Source of the DNA: Mucilaginibacter sabulilitoris
GTDB lineage: Bacteria; Bacteroidota; Bacteroidia; Sphingobacteriales; Sphingobacteriaceae
Assembly: GCF_034262375.1 (NCBI RefSeq)
Contig: NZ_CP139558.1
Location: forward strand, 3,472,001 to 3,536,000
Direction: 5' to 3'
DNA: 64,000 nt
The notes under the pieces were generated by a model. That model did not search any database and was not told the DNA's origin. It saw nothing but the letters and a program-made list of their open reading frames with translations. The translations under genes and the position numbers were made by a program. Position 1 is the stretch's first letter; the number at the start of each line of letters is the position of its first letter. Shown in pieces: positions 43,585 to 51,454 of the stretch.

Positions 43585-43701
43585 ATGAAAAACTATTTTC
43601 TGATGTTATTTTTCCTTTTTACCGGTACTCACCTGCTCGGGTGGCCTGCCGAATCCGCACAAAGCCGGCAACTCTCAACGTCAAACAATCAAATTAAATA
43701 A
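43585..43701 (+). CDS. 38-residue leader-like ORF coupled to the GH28 gene
   Basis: ATG at 43585 gives MKNYFLMLFFLFTGTHLLGW followed by PAESAQSRQLSTSNNQIK and a TAA stop whose last A (43701) is the first base of the next gene's start (TAATG). It looks like a signal peptide with an A-x-A-type region and nothing after it. It may be a leader peptide for translational coupling, or the 5' stub of a deleted gene. It stands alone in the 240 bp after the regulator's promoter region. Not recognised as a family. Confidence 0.4.
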   Translation: MKNYFLMLFFLFTGTHLLGWPAESAQSRQLSTSNNQIK

Positions 43702-45251
43702 TGATGTTGATGAAGAAAATCATTGCCTTGCTTTTCGTTAGTATTGCTTTTCCCTGCATCGCATTAGCCAAAGACTATCTTGTCACAGATTATGGCGCGA
43801 TAGGAAACGGCAGTCAATTATCCACAAAGTATATTCAACAAGCTATTAATGTATGCAACGCTAATGGCGGCGGGCGTGTAGTGGTTCCACCGGGAGATTT
43901 TTTGACAGGGACGATATATTTAAAGAGTCATGTTGAACTTTATTTGGACAGGGGGGCTAAAATTTCGGGGAGCCGGGATCATGCTGATTACCCCGAATTT
44001 GCCGGTGAGCGGGGGCTGATATTCGCTTTAAAAGCAACCGATGTAGGAATTACTGGCAACGGTGAGATCAATGGCAATGGGGACGCCTTTTTTAAAGGGG
44101 ACAATACGCCAGACAGGCCATTTCTGGTCATGATCAAAAAATGCAGTAAAGTACTGGTTTCCGGCATTAGCCTTAAAAATCCGGCTTTCTGGACATTTCG
44201 CCTGCTTTATAACGATCAGGTTAATGTTGAAGGTATCAATATATACGCCCACGTTAATTTTAATAACGACGGATTGGATATCGACAGCAAAAATGTAACG
44301 ATTAGCAACTGTATCATCGATACTGACGACGATGCCCTGTGTTTTAAAAGCGACAGCAGTTTCATTTGTCAAAATGTGACTGTATCTAATTGTGTGCTTG
44401 CCTCCAATTGCAATTTTATTAAAATGGGCACTGCTTCTGTAGGAGGCTTCAAAAATATCAATGTAAGCAATTGCGTTTTGCGGAGGGCTTCCGAATCGCG
44501 TTTCCGCTTTTGGGAACGCAGTGTGCCCGGAGTAACGGAACCGGTAACCGGGCTCGCAGGAATTGCACTGGAGATAGTTGATGGCGGGGTGATGGATGGC
44601 ATTAACATTAACAATATTGTGATGGATGGCGTGCAAACGCCGTTATTTATCAGACTGGGTAGCAGAAGTAATGCGACGGGTGCAGCCAGGAATGTAATGA
44701 TCAGCAATATAACCGCCAAAAGCGTGAGCAGGATTGCGAGTAGTATTACAGCAATTCCGGGTTTCCGGATAGAGAATATCGTGTTGCGTGATATCAACAT
44801 TCAAAACCCGGGAGGGGGGAGTAGGAGTGAATACGCAACCAAGGTCCCGGAGCAGGAACATGCTTATCCCGAAAATCGAATGTTCGGCACCAGTTTGCCT
44901 GCTTATGGGATATATCTCAGACATGTCGGTAATATCAGCTTTTATAACGTTCAGTTTAGGCTCGATGCCGGCGAGGCCCGGCCGGCTGTGTACATTGAGG
45001 ATGGGCATGGAATCCGGATTTCTGATCTAAAAGCAACCGCTTCCATACAGCATGCTCCATTGATAGAACTAAATAATGTTTCCGGATTCAGTTTTGAAGG
45101 CTGTACACCGGATAAAACAATTCCCCTTCTTTTCCGGATCCGTGGTGCACAATCAAATCATATTAGTATAACCGGGAAGTACGATGACAATATCCATCGC
45201 CTTTATGAATTAAAAGATTCGGCGCCGAAAAAAGCACTTATTATCAGATAA
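43701..45251 (+). CDS. GH28-type polygalacturonase-like parallel beta-helix hydrolase
   Basis: A 516-residue secreted protein with signal peptide (to about residue 22, IALAKD). It opens with YLVTDYGAIGNGSQLSTKYI and GGGRVVVPPGDFLTGTIYLKS, the start of GH28/pectin-active helices. Motifs: NND at 188-190 in FNNDGLDID (NTD equivalent) and a DDDA block at 209-212 (DD equivalent). The GHG site is replaced by MGTASVGGFKN and the RIK motif is not clear, so it may be a diverged GH28 with a changed specificity, such as rhamnogalacturonan or a modified uronide. It stands 25 bp upstream of the GH36-like gene, a two-gene unit. Confidence 0.82.
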   Translation: MMLMKKIIALLFVSIAFPCIALAKDYLVTDYGAIGNGSQLSTKYIQQAINVCNANGGGRVVVPPGDFLTGTIYLKSHVELYLDRGAKISGSRDHADYPEFAGERGLIFALKATDVGITGNGEINGNGDAFFKGDNTPDRPFLVMIKKCSKVLVSGISLKNPAFWTFRLLYNDQVNVEGINIYAHVNFNNDGLDIDSKNVTISNCIIDTDDDALCFKSDSSFICQNVTVSNCVLASNCNFIKMGTASVGGFKNINVSNCVLRRASESRFRFWERSVPGVTEPVTGLAGIALEIVDGGVMDGININNIVMDGVQTPLFIRLGSRSNATGAARNVMISNITAKSVSRIASSITAIPGFRIENIVLRDINIQNPGGGSRSEYATKVPEQEHAYPENRMFGTSLPAYGIYLRHVGNISFYNVQFRLDAGEARPAVYIEDGHGIRISDLKATASIQHAPLIELNNVSGFSFEGCTPDKTIPLLFRIRGAQSNHISITGKYDDNIHRLYELKDSAPKKALIIR

Positions 45252-45276
45252 TATTTATTGATACCTGAATTAGCAA

Positions 45277-47127
45277 ATGAAAATTACCATATCTAAACCT
45301 AAAAGCAAAAAAGGCTTTAAAGCTGCTCATGCTTTGAAATTACTATTATTCATGTTTTGTATTGTGGGTATACAAGCCAAAGCCCAGGAATACCAGGCGG
45401 GTGCTTTCAAATTCACTATTCCAAAACAGGAAGGTGTGAACGTGGATATAAGTCATGAGCGCTCTGAAGCCGGGGTTTTACTTTTAACTTGTCGCTTTAC
45501 TACTACCGGAGCATTTAAAAATGAAATTAACATCAAATGGAGCTGCCCGCTCCGGGATGTTACCGGCTTCTGGACCACCAATGGCAATGAAGCTCGATTT
45601 ATGCACGCAGGCTTTAAAGTGCAAGCTAACCTTGCCAGCCAGGCGCCGGTTTTAGCCATGTATAACGATGCCGGGCAAAACCGGTTAACGATAGCTTTAT
45701 CTGATGCATTTCATAAAACTACCTTGTCTGCAGGTGTGAATGAAGATAATTCAGTACTTAATTGCAGTGCAGGCATTGAGCTCACTGGCGAAGAGCGGAA
45801 CAGCAGGTCGTACCAGGTTATCCTGATGCTGAACGACCGGGATGAAAGATATGAGGAAGCATTAAACCAGGTAGGCGCGTGGTGGGCGGCCATGCCCGAG
45901 TATCGTCCTGCTTTAATTCCGCTGGCAGCGAAGCAGCCGTTGTATTCAACCTGGTATAGCTATCACCAGAATTTTAATGAGGCTTTATTGCTTAAAGAAT
46001 GCGCGGAAGCGCATAAGCTGGGCTATACCGGAATTATTGTCGATGACGGCTGGCAAACAGTTAACCATTCGGGAGGCTATGGTTTTACCGGCGACTGGAA
46101 GCCGGAGCGACTTGTACATATGGCTGATTTCGTGAAAAAGGTACATGCAACCGGGATGAAGTGCCTGCTTTGGTATTCGGTGCCATTTATGGGCTATCAT
46201 GCCGAAGCTTACAAACGCTTTGAAAACAAAGTATTATACAAAAGCGACCGTCGATCCGCCGTGATACTTGATCCGAGATATCCTGAGGTACGGAAGTTCA
46301 TTGTTGATCGATATGTGCAGGCCCTGAAGTCATGGAAGCTTGATGGGTTTAAACTTGATTTTATCGATAGTTTTACTAATCAACCCGGTGATCCGCCTGT
46401 TGCTGATAAAGAGGCAGATTATCAATCGGTTTATGCGGGTGTCGATGCGTTGATGTCGGATATAAAGAATGCACTTACCACCATCAAACCGGATGTCCTG
46501 ATCGAGTTTAGACAATCTTACACAGGCCCGGCGATGCGTAAATATGGCAACATGTTCAGGGCCGGCGACTGTGCAGCTGCAGCGCTTACAAACCGGATCA
46601 GGATAACAGACATCAGGTTGCTGGCCGGGGGAACAGCTGTTCATTCTGATATGCTCACATGGAATTACTATGATACGCCGGAGATTGCGGCCCTTCAGTT
46701 CCTGAATGTGATCTTCTCCGTTCCTCAACTTTCCGTACGATTAACCGAGATCTCTGCATCGCACCTCAATATGATTCAGTTTTATACCCGTTACTGGCTC
46801 AAAAATAAAGACGTGTTAATAAACGGGAAATTCAGGGCTTATGGGCCGGAAATGAATTACCCGATGCTCAGTAGCGGAAAAGGAGGTAAGCTGATAGCTG
46901 CAGTTTATAGCGACCAAAGTCAACCGCTTCTTTTAAATAAACCTTTTGTGGATATCATTAACGGGAAAACCACCGACGGAGTATTGATAAAGTTAATGGC
47001 AGCTCGAAGCTATAGAGCTGAGATATTTAACTGTGAAGGGAAAAAAATACGGGTTAGCAGATTAAAAGCTGGTACAGCTATACAGAAGTTGCCTATTCCG
47101 CCTTCGGGGATAGCTTGCTTACGATAA
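45277..47127 (+). CDS. GH36-like alpha-galactosidase
   Basis: A 616-residue exported enzyme; signal peptide is long (cleavage near KAQE, residue 37). After a beta-sandwich (45-200), the catalytic barrel has LYSTWYSYHQNFNEALLL, GYTGIIVDDGWQTVNHS, FVKKVHATGMKCLLWYS, and GFKLDFIDSF with the nucleophile candidate Asp361. A second Asp (431) in FRAGDCAAAALTNRIR is a candidate acid/base. The C-terminal sandwich follows (IAAVYSDQSQPLLLN). Such enzymes release alpha-galactosyl residues. With the GH28-like partner it suggests a galactose-bearing pectic or gum substrate. Confidence 0.85.
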   Translation: MKITISKPKSKKGFKAAHALKLLLFMFCIVGIQAKAQEYQAGAFKFTIPKQEGVNVDISHERSEAGVLLLTCRFTTTGAFKNEINIKWSCPLRDVTGFWTTNGNEARFMHAGFKVQANLASQAPVLAMYNDAGQNRLTIALSDAFHKTTLSAGVNEDNSVLNCSAGIELTGEERNSRSYQVILMLNDRDERYEEALNQVGAWWAAMPEYRPALIPLAAKQPLYSTWYSYHQNFNEALLLKECAEAHKLGYTGIIVDDGWQTVNHSGGYGFTGDWKPERLVHMADFVKKVHATGMKCLLWYSVPFMGYHAEAYKRFENKVLYKSDRRSAVILDPRYPEVRKFIVDRYVQALKSWKLDGFKLDFIDSFTNQPGDPPVADKEADYQSVYAGVDALMSDIKNALTTIKPDVLIEFRQSYTGPAMRKYGNMFRAGDCAAAALTNRIRITDIRLLAGGTAVHSDMLTWNYYDTPEIAALQFLNVIFSVPQLSVRLTEISASHLNMIQFYTRYWLKNKDVLINGKFRAYGPEMNYPMLSSGKGGKLIAAVYSDQSQPLLLNKPFVDIINGKTTDGVLIKLMAARSYRAEIFNCEGKKIRVSRLKAGTAIQKLPIPPSGIACLR

Positions 47128-47132
47128 TTTCC

Positions 47133-47387
47133 TTATAGCGCTTTCCTCACTTTTAGGTACTCTTTGACCATTTCTGTTAGGTCATTAAAAATTTTTAAGA
47201 CATGTGGTTGGTTGATGTTGGCTGGAGAGTTGATCTCAATGGAAACGCATACTCTTAATTCTTCCGAACTGTTTTCCCATATGAAATCATCAGGTTGAAT
47301 TAACGCGGTAACTCCATCCATCGATTCCAATTTTTTATAATAGCAGTTAAGAATATCTGATTCCAGGGATGTTAACATGGTATTCAT
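47133..47387 (-). CDS. Small hypothetical protein
   Basis: An 84-residue protein (MNTMLTSLESDILNCYYKKL). Charged with alternating hydrophobics, no membrane segment, a W-E-N-S-S turn, and ending in a basic KVRKAL. I do not recognise a family. Its short size, normal composition and lack of overlap support a real gene. It converges on the GH36-like gene, 5 bp away. Confidence 0.6.
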   Translation of the reverse strand: MNTMLTSLESDILNCYYKKLESMDGVTALIQPDDFIWENSSEELRVCVSIEINSPANINQPHVLKIFNDLTEMVKEYLKVRKAL

Positions 47388-47841
47388 GGGGTGCCGAGTA
47401 TAACAAATGTAAAGTACAAATTTAAGCGGGGTGATGCGCAGTCTATTTGCGTAGCATAAAAAAACTGAATGTAAAATATTCCGGAAGTCAAGCCCCGACA
47501 GAGCTCAAACTCCAAAATGAATGGTTCGAAAAACACCCACTAAGGATCGTTAAAAGTGCTCTAAGTCGTTCAAAACGTACATTTGATCTAATAGTTGATT
47601 CGAATTTCGTTCAGTTAGGGACTCGAGTAGCCGTCCAGACCGTTCGCGCCACTGGTATCATCTCCGGCGGCGAAGTACAGTACAATCTGTTCTCCAATTA
47701 CGAGCACAGCAGAGAACCGACACGGCCACGGCACCATCCGCTTAGCCGCAGACAGCTTTGAACCTAAATGGGTTATGAAACAGGAGTCTCTAAGTAAGCC
47801 GACACCACGAACTGGTGGGATATCGTTATCAACTGATGCTC
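47388..47841. other. Low-evidence stretch with a possible frameshifted ORF
   Basis: The forward strand has an unbroken frame of 104 codons from 47447 (RSIKKLNVKYSGSQAP...) ending at 47761. A switch of one frame near 47710 would let it continue with HGTIRLAADSFEPKW-type text. Neither version resembles a family that I know. It may be a broken remnant gene between PUL 1 and the next cluster. No RNA gene or repeat seen. Confidence 0.3.
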
Positions 47842-48408
47842 TTAATGAACCGATTCCGGCGCATTTTCATATTTTCTGTACTTGCCCAGCCATTTACCCA
47901 GGGATACCAGCAAGGGAAAATAAGTAGCCTGTATAAAACCGGGGATCTCTGTCATGCGAAATTCCGACCGGTACCTTCGCATCAGAAAGGCGATGTCGAA
48001 CATGCTCGGTTTATAGTTACCCGCATAAACAGCCTTGTGTATTTCAGATAACAAAAAGACAAAACTGTCGACCGGGGTCACCCAGCCGTCGTAATGCAGT
48101 GTATCTTCGCCGGCATTCCAGAATTTGTGAGTGACACCGGCTTCCCACAATACGGTTTCACCAGCGGTGATGAACCGCTCGGGTTTACCCGGCTCTTTAA
48201 TGCCCATCGTACCCGAGATGACCCTCAGATATTCGTCCTGCTTAATATGTACGTGCTCAGGCGGTCCGCCCTTAGGTGGCGTCTTGCCTTCTACAGCGAC
48301 CACCGGCCGGCCCTGATCGTCGGTGAAATAACGTTGGAAGATGATGTAATCATCCGGTTTATAATGTACTGCCAAAGGCAGCTCTATACGATCCTTTGCG
48401 ATTTGCAT
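47842..48408 (-). CDS. Cupin-domain protein
   Basis: The ATG at 48408 (MQIAKDRIELPLAVHYKPDD) is chosen because the upstream in-frame region is the operator-promoter area; length 188. The cupin core reads PPEHVHIKQDEYLRVISGTM (H-x-H and Glu metal ligands) and PGKPERFITAGETVLWEAGV followed by THKFWN (second His). The second half is helical, with a hydrophobic stretch near GFIQATYFPLLVSLGKWLGK. It probably binds a metal and a small molecule; the ligand is unknown. It is divergent from a TetR-type regulator that very likely represses it. Confidence 0.85.
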   Translation of the reverse strand: MQIAKDRIELPLAVHYKPDDYIIFQRYFTDDQGRPVVAVEGKTPPKGGPPEHVHIKQDEYLRVISGTMGIKEPGKPERFITAGETVLWEAGVTHKFWNAGEDTLHYDGWVTPVDSFVFLLSEIHKAVYAGNYKPSMFDIAFLMRRYRSEFRMTEIPGFIQATYFPLLVSLGKWLGKYRKYENAPESVH

Positions 48409-48424
48409 AATTTTTATATTTTTG
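48395..48424 (+). promoter_or_regulatory. Promoter of the TetR-type gene
   Basis: TTTG at 48395-48398 followed after 18 bp by TATTTTTG at 48417-48424, a full consensus match. Transcription would start near 48430, giving about 25 nt of leader. The -7 element overlaps operator 1. Confidence 0.75.
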
Positions 48425-48434
48425 ACACTGTCAA
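48422..48434. promoter_or_regulatory. TetR operator 1
   Basis: TTGACACTGTCAA, a perfect 6-bp inverted repeat around one base. It overlaps the -7 element of the tetR promoter and the region of the cupin promoter's start. A second copy of the same motif lies 28 bp away. Confidence 0.8.
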
Positions 48435-48463
48435 AACTAAATACAAAACTTGACAATGTCAAA
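48432..48463 (-). promoter_or_regulatory. Candidate promoter of the cupin gene
   Basis: On the reverse strand TTTG (48463-48460) is followed after 20 bp by TAGTTTTG (48439-48432). This would start transcription near 48425 and give a leader of about 17 nt. Operator 2 covers its -33 element. Confidence 0.5.
48450..48462. promoter_or_regulatory. TetR operator 2
   Basis: TTGACAATGTCAA, the same 13-bp palindrome as operator 1 apart from the central base. It covers the tetR start codon (ATG at 48456), so bound repressor would block the gene directly. Confidence 0.8.
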
Positions 48464-49085
48464 TAAAATATCAACCCGCGAAACGATCGTCAATAAGGCT
48501 TTGGAGATGTATAATGCTTATGGCGTAGAATATGTCGGCGTGCGAGAACTGGCCAAAGAACTGAACACAAAAGGCGGGAATATCACTTATTATTTCCCAA
48601 CTAAAAATGACCTGTTACAGGAACTGGCTGAGCGACTGACGGCCTCGAACAGCGAAATACTCCAACGGTCCAAAGCTCCTGGCCTGTACGGTTTCATGGA
48701 AATGAACAAAGCCCTTTATTTTAACCAGTATCAGTACCGGGCATTTTTCCTCAGCCTGCCTTTATGGCTGCAACAGAATATCGCCTTTGCAAAAAAATAC
48801 AGGGAGGGGTTGATCACCCGGCGAAAATTATTCACCCAGGAATTGGAAACACTGGTTAACGAAGGTTATTTGCTGTCGCTTTCGGCGAAGGATATGGAGC
48901 CCGTATTAGGTGCATTATCCGCCACGGGTCGCCTGTGGATCTGCGAGGCCACCATCGACGGATTGATCGATCAGGAAGAAAAGGCCGTACATACCTACTT
49001 GCGCAGAATGGCTGGACTGCTGCAATTGATTGCTACAGAAGAAGGCAAGGCAGACCTTCAGAAATTTTTGAAAACCTTCAAATAG
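48456..49085 (+). CDS. TetR-family transcriptional regulator
   Basis: A 209-residue repressor. The N-terminal HTH is STRETIVNKALEMYNAYGVE then VGVRELAKELNTKGGNITYYFPTKNDLLQELAERL, a standard TetR_N fold (residues about 7-60). The C-terminal ligand-binding domain is helical and not assignable to a ligand. The ATG at 48456 is favoured over a TTG two codons earlier. It is divergent from the cupin gene with two shared 13-bp operators, so it probably represses both genes and responds to the cupin's substrate or a related metabolite. Confidence 0.92.
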   Translation: MSNKISTRETIVNKALEMYNAYGVEYVGVRELAKELNTKGGNITYYFPTKNDLLQELAERLTASNSEILQRSKAPGLYGFMEMNKALYFNQYQYRAFFLSLPLWLQQNIAFAKKYREGLITRRKLFTQELETLVNEGYLLSLSAKDMEPVLGALSATGRLWICEATIDGLIDQEEKAVHTYLRRMAGLLQLIATEEGKADLQKFLKTFK

Positions 49086-49159
49086 AACTTACCTGTTCCT
49101 GTCACCTACTTATAAACCATTGGACCGGATAACCAGGGAGGTGATGAAAGAACAGTCAT

Positions 49160-49290
49160 TCGCGCCTTCGTCGCTGTTTTTCAAGCGCCTCGCCAATGGT
49201 GCGATAGCCGGTCCCCGTATCAGGATCGAAAAGATGACGATCATATAAGTGAATCGCGCTCCGGCAAACCAAATCACTGCCCGTTCGTTT
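49160..49290 (-). other. Coding-like fragment on the reverse strand
   Basis: The reverse strand reads LVCRSAIHLYDRHLFDPDTG then TGYRTIGEALEKQRRRRE before a stop at 49156. The text looks protein-like, but no convincing start codon or upstream part exists. Probably the 3' remnant of a lost gene. Not recognised as a family. Confidence 0.2.
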
Positions 49291-49342
49291 CTGAAATAGG
49301 AAACAAGCAGGCGTTATCCGCAATATTAAATAACAACATCTG

Positions 49343-49492
49343 ATGATCAGGAAATTAAAATCAGGACAATACCGCATCTATTCCAGGAAAGTAGACCCCG
49401 AAACTCATAAACGGAAAAACCTGGGCACCTTCGATTCCAAGGAAGCCGCGCAAAAGCATGAAAAGGAAATACAGTATTTTAAGCAGCATTAA
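49343..49492 (+). CDS. Small conserved basic protein (49 residues)
   Basis: ATG at 49343 encodes MIRKLKSGQYRIYSRKVDPE then THKRKNLGTFDSKEAAQKHE and KEIQYFKQH. It is very basic, with a three-strand plus helix layout like the AP2-type arm-binding domain of tyrosine recombinases (GQYRIYSRK...RKNLGTF-x-S-K-E-A-A-x-K-H-E). Similar short proteins occur in Sphingobacteriaceae. It may be a stand-alone DNA-binding protein. Its convergent neighbour is the VOC gene 12 bp away. Confidence 0.7.
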   Translation: MIRKLKSGQYRIYSRKVDPETHKRKNLGTFDSKEAAQKHEKEIQYFKQH

Positions 49493-49504
49493 TCCGGATT
49501 CGGA

Positions 49505-49873
49505 TCAAACGGCAAAGAAGCCAATCACGCTTAGATCCGGCAACTTTAAATGACAGACCGCAAAACCGGTACAGGCATCTGTTTGCCGCTCCAGTACAAC
49601 TGCCCCCAAATCCAGGGCAGTGCTAACAGCCGAATCCAGATCCTCCACCCGCCAGCTGATCACCGGCTGTGGTGCTTCCGTCAGGTACGCCGGCGGCTGC
49701 ACCCCCGCATTGCAAAGCTGCAGCACAATGCCCGGCGCAATCTGGTACGCACACGAACCAGGTTCTGTATAGACCTCCGCGCCGCCGAACAGCGAACGCA
49801 AAAGCGCCGGCATCGGGTCGCGGGTGCCGGCGCTGTAATGCGTAATAAACAGATGAACTGTTTCCTTAACCAT
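49505..49873 (-). CDS. VOC (glyoxalase/bleomycin-resistance-fold) protein
   Basis: The proper start is ATG at 49873 (MVKETVHLFITHYSAGTRDP), giving 122 residues; the longer frame upstream is antisense-like overlap with the SDR gene. The fold signature is the paired beta-alpha-beta-beta-beta pattern: ALLRSLFGGAEVYTEPGSCA, PGIVLQLCNAG and PVISWRVEDLDSAVSTALDL then VCHLKLPDLSVIGFF. The metal ligands of true glyoxalases are not evident. Function unknown. It starts 7 bp after the SDR stop codon and so belongs to the same operon. Confidence 0.7.
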   Translation of the reverse strand: MVKETVHLFITHYSAGTRDPMPALLRSLFGGAEVYTEPGSCAYQIAPGIVLQLCNAGVQPPAYLTEAPQPVISWRVEDLDSAVSTALDLGAVVLERQTDACTGFAVCHLKLPDLSVIGFFAV

Positions 49874-49880
49874 AGCGATC

Positions 49881-50618
49881 TTAGATCTGCGCCAACCCCC
49901 CGTCAACGAACAGTTCGATACCGGTGATATAACTCGAATCCGCCGAAGCCAGGAATAAAGCGGTGGAAGCGATCTCTTCAGATTCACCAAAGCGCCCCAT
50001 CGGTATCTTGGATGTGAAAATGTCCCTGGTTTCCTGCGGTACCCCATCAAATGTCGCGGTATCGATCGAACCAGGGCTGATCACGTTCACCCGGATCTTG
50101 CGCGGTTGTAATTCTAACGTCCAGGTGCGGGCGAAAGAACGGAGGGCCGCTTTGCTGGCGCTGTAAACACCCATACCCGGCAAACCTTTCATACTGGCAA
50201 TTGAACCTGTCATGATGATAGATGCGCCATCGTTCAGCAAAGGCAGGGCTTTTTGTACGGTGAACAACGTACCTTTGACATTGACATCGAACACGCGGTC
50301 ATATTCTTCCGGCGAAATAGTTGCAACAGGTTCATTCCAGTGACCGATGCCCGCGCTCGCATATAACACATCAATGCGGCCATGCGCCTGTTTAACGGTC
50401 TCGAACAAGCGGTCCAGATCGGCTAAATTGCCGGTATCACCTTGTACTCCGGTCACATTGCTGCCGATATCTGCTACAGCAGCATCCAACTGCTCCTGGC
50501 GACGGCCGGTGATATATACATAAGCGCCTTGGGCTACAAATAATTTGGCGGTGGCTAAAGCCATCCCGCTGGTTGCGCCAGTAATTACGGCGACTTTGTT
50601 TTCTAATTTACGTGACAT
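49881..50618 (-). CDS. Short-chain dehydrogenase/reductase
   Basis: A 245-residue classical SDR. The cofactor motif is VAVITGATSGMALATAKLF (TGxxxGxG form with the last Gly replaced by Ala), then NAG-equivalent YASAGIGHW. The active site has Ser in TGSIAS and YSASKAA (Tyr-x-x-x-Lys). The loop VISPGSIDTATFDG and the tail YITGIELFVDGGL are standard. TGRRQEQLD after strand 2 suggests NADP(H). Substrate unknown. It leads the SDR-VOC operon; upstream lies a palindrome of Crp/Fnr type. Confidence 0.92.
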   Translation of the reverse strand: MSRKLENKVAVITGATSGMALATAKLFVAQGAYVYITGRRQEQLDAAVADIGSNVTGVQGDTGNLADLDRLFETVKQAHGRIDVLYASAGIGHWNEPVATISPEEYDRVFDVNVKGTLFTVQKALPLLNDGASIIMTGSIASMKGLPGMGVYSASKAALRSFARTWTLELQPRKIRVNVISPGSIDTATFDGVPQETRDIFTSKIPMGRFGESEEIASTALFLASADSSYITGIELFVDGGLAQI

Positions 50619-50693
50619 GTTTTTTGCTTTTGTTATGAAGCAAAATTGCTACGAAAAGCAGCCTCGGAACGATGAGGTTTGTCAAGAAAACAA

Positions 50694-50707
50694 TTGACAA
50701 ATGTCAA
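50694..50707. promoter_or_regulatory. Crp/Fnr-type operator candidate upstream of the SDR operon
   Basis: TTGACAAATGTCAA at 50694-50707 is a perfect TTGAC-N4-GTCAA palindrome, the arm-spacing of Fnr-like boxes. TTTGTCAA and TTGACAAA half-sites overlap at 50678-50701. It lies about 75 bp upstream of the SDR start and immediately after the Crp/Fnr gene's stop codon region, so control by that protein is the simplest model. The TetR operators 2.2 kb away have the same arms but a shorter centre. Confidence 0.6.
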
Positions 50708-50717
50708 TCAAAACGCA

Positions 50718-51287
50718 TTAGCGCTTATTACGCAGCCGGCTCAGGGTTTCCGGTTTGATGCCCAGGTAAGATGCGATCATCCCTTGCGGCGCGCGCAGCG
50801 CAAAGTCAGGATAACGCCGCACAAAATTTTGATATTTTTCTTCCGCCGTACTGCTGATAGCTTCGTGGATGCGGTTCTGCGAAGTAATAAAACTCTTATT
50901 CAGGATATCATTGATCATTTTGCTGAATACCGGCAATTTTTCCATCAGCATATCCATGTCCGCTTTGTTCCACAGCAACATTTCCGAATCTTCAATCGCA
51001 TCGATATTAAACCGGCTCGAGGTCTCCGTCAGCAGGCTTTCGCGGTCGCTGATCCACCATTCCTCTTTGGCAAAACGGGTAATGTGCTCATTGCCTTTAT
51101 TATCTACCGAATAAGTCCGCATCAGACCTTTCGTGATAAAGCAATGGTATTTGCAGACATCGCCTTCCTGAAGCAGGTACTGGCGCTTGCGTAGTTTTTT
51201 CACGCGCGCAACGGATTCCAGTAACGCGAATTCGTCATCGCTCACCGCAGCATGGCGCAGGACATAGGCTTTAAATATTTCAAACAC
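50718..51287 (-). CDS. Crp/Fnr-family transcriptional regulator
   Basis: A 189-residue protein. The cyclic-nucleotide-binding-type jelly roll covers residues about 15-115 (KRQYLLQEGDVCKYHCFITK, then RTYSVDNKGNEHITRFAKEE). It lacks the Fnr iron-sulfur cysteine set and the cAMP-contact Arg-Ser pattern. The C-terminal recognition helix is APQGMIASYLGIKPETLSRL. Members in Bacteroidota often respond to unknown small molecules or redox state. Its gene precedes the SDR-VOC operon, separated by 99 bp containing a palindrome of its type. Confidence 0.9.
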   Translation of the reverse strand: MFEIFKAYVLRHAAVSDDEFALLESVARVKKLRKRQYLLQEGDVCKYHCFITKGLMRTYSVDNKGNEHITRFAKEEWWISDRESLLTETSSRFNIDAIEDSEMLLWNKADMDMLMEKLPVFSKMINDILNKSFITSQNRIHEAISSTAEEKYQNFVRRYPDFALRAPQGMIASYLGIKPETLSRLRNKR

Positions 51288-51419
51288 GGCGCTAATTTAG
51301 TAAAACCGCAGATTTTTCTTCCATATCTTCTCTTTACCTGCTGATGACCAATGGAATCTTCAATCCGCTAAGTTTGACTGGCATCAACTGAAAGGACATA
51401 TTATAAATTTCAACCATAT

Positions 51420-51449
51420 TTTGTTTAACCACATCATTCGGTATTTTTG
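51420..51449 (+). promoter_or_regulatory. Consensus promoter of the 68-residue ORF
   Basis: TTTG (51420-51423), 18 bp, then TATTTTTG (51442-51449): a full match. The -7 element ends 5 bp before the ATG at 51455, so the transcript would begin on or within a base or two of the start codon. Confidence 0.75.
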
Positions 51450-51454
51450 AAGGA

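Noticed and set aside
44028..45008. Long reverse-strand frames within the GH28-type gene
   Set aside because: They have low-complexity Ile/Thr/Leu text and no start context; they are shadows of the forward coding strand.
49874..50050. N-terminal extension of the VOC protein
   Set aside because: The extra 59 residues overlap the 3' part of the SDR gene in another frame and have no fold match. The ATG at 49873 follows the SDR stop by 7 bp.
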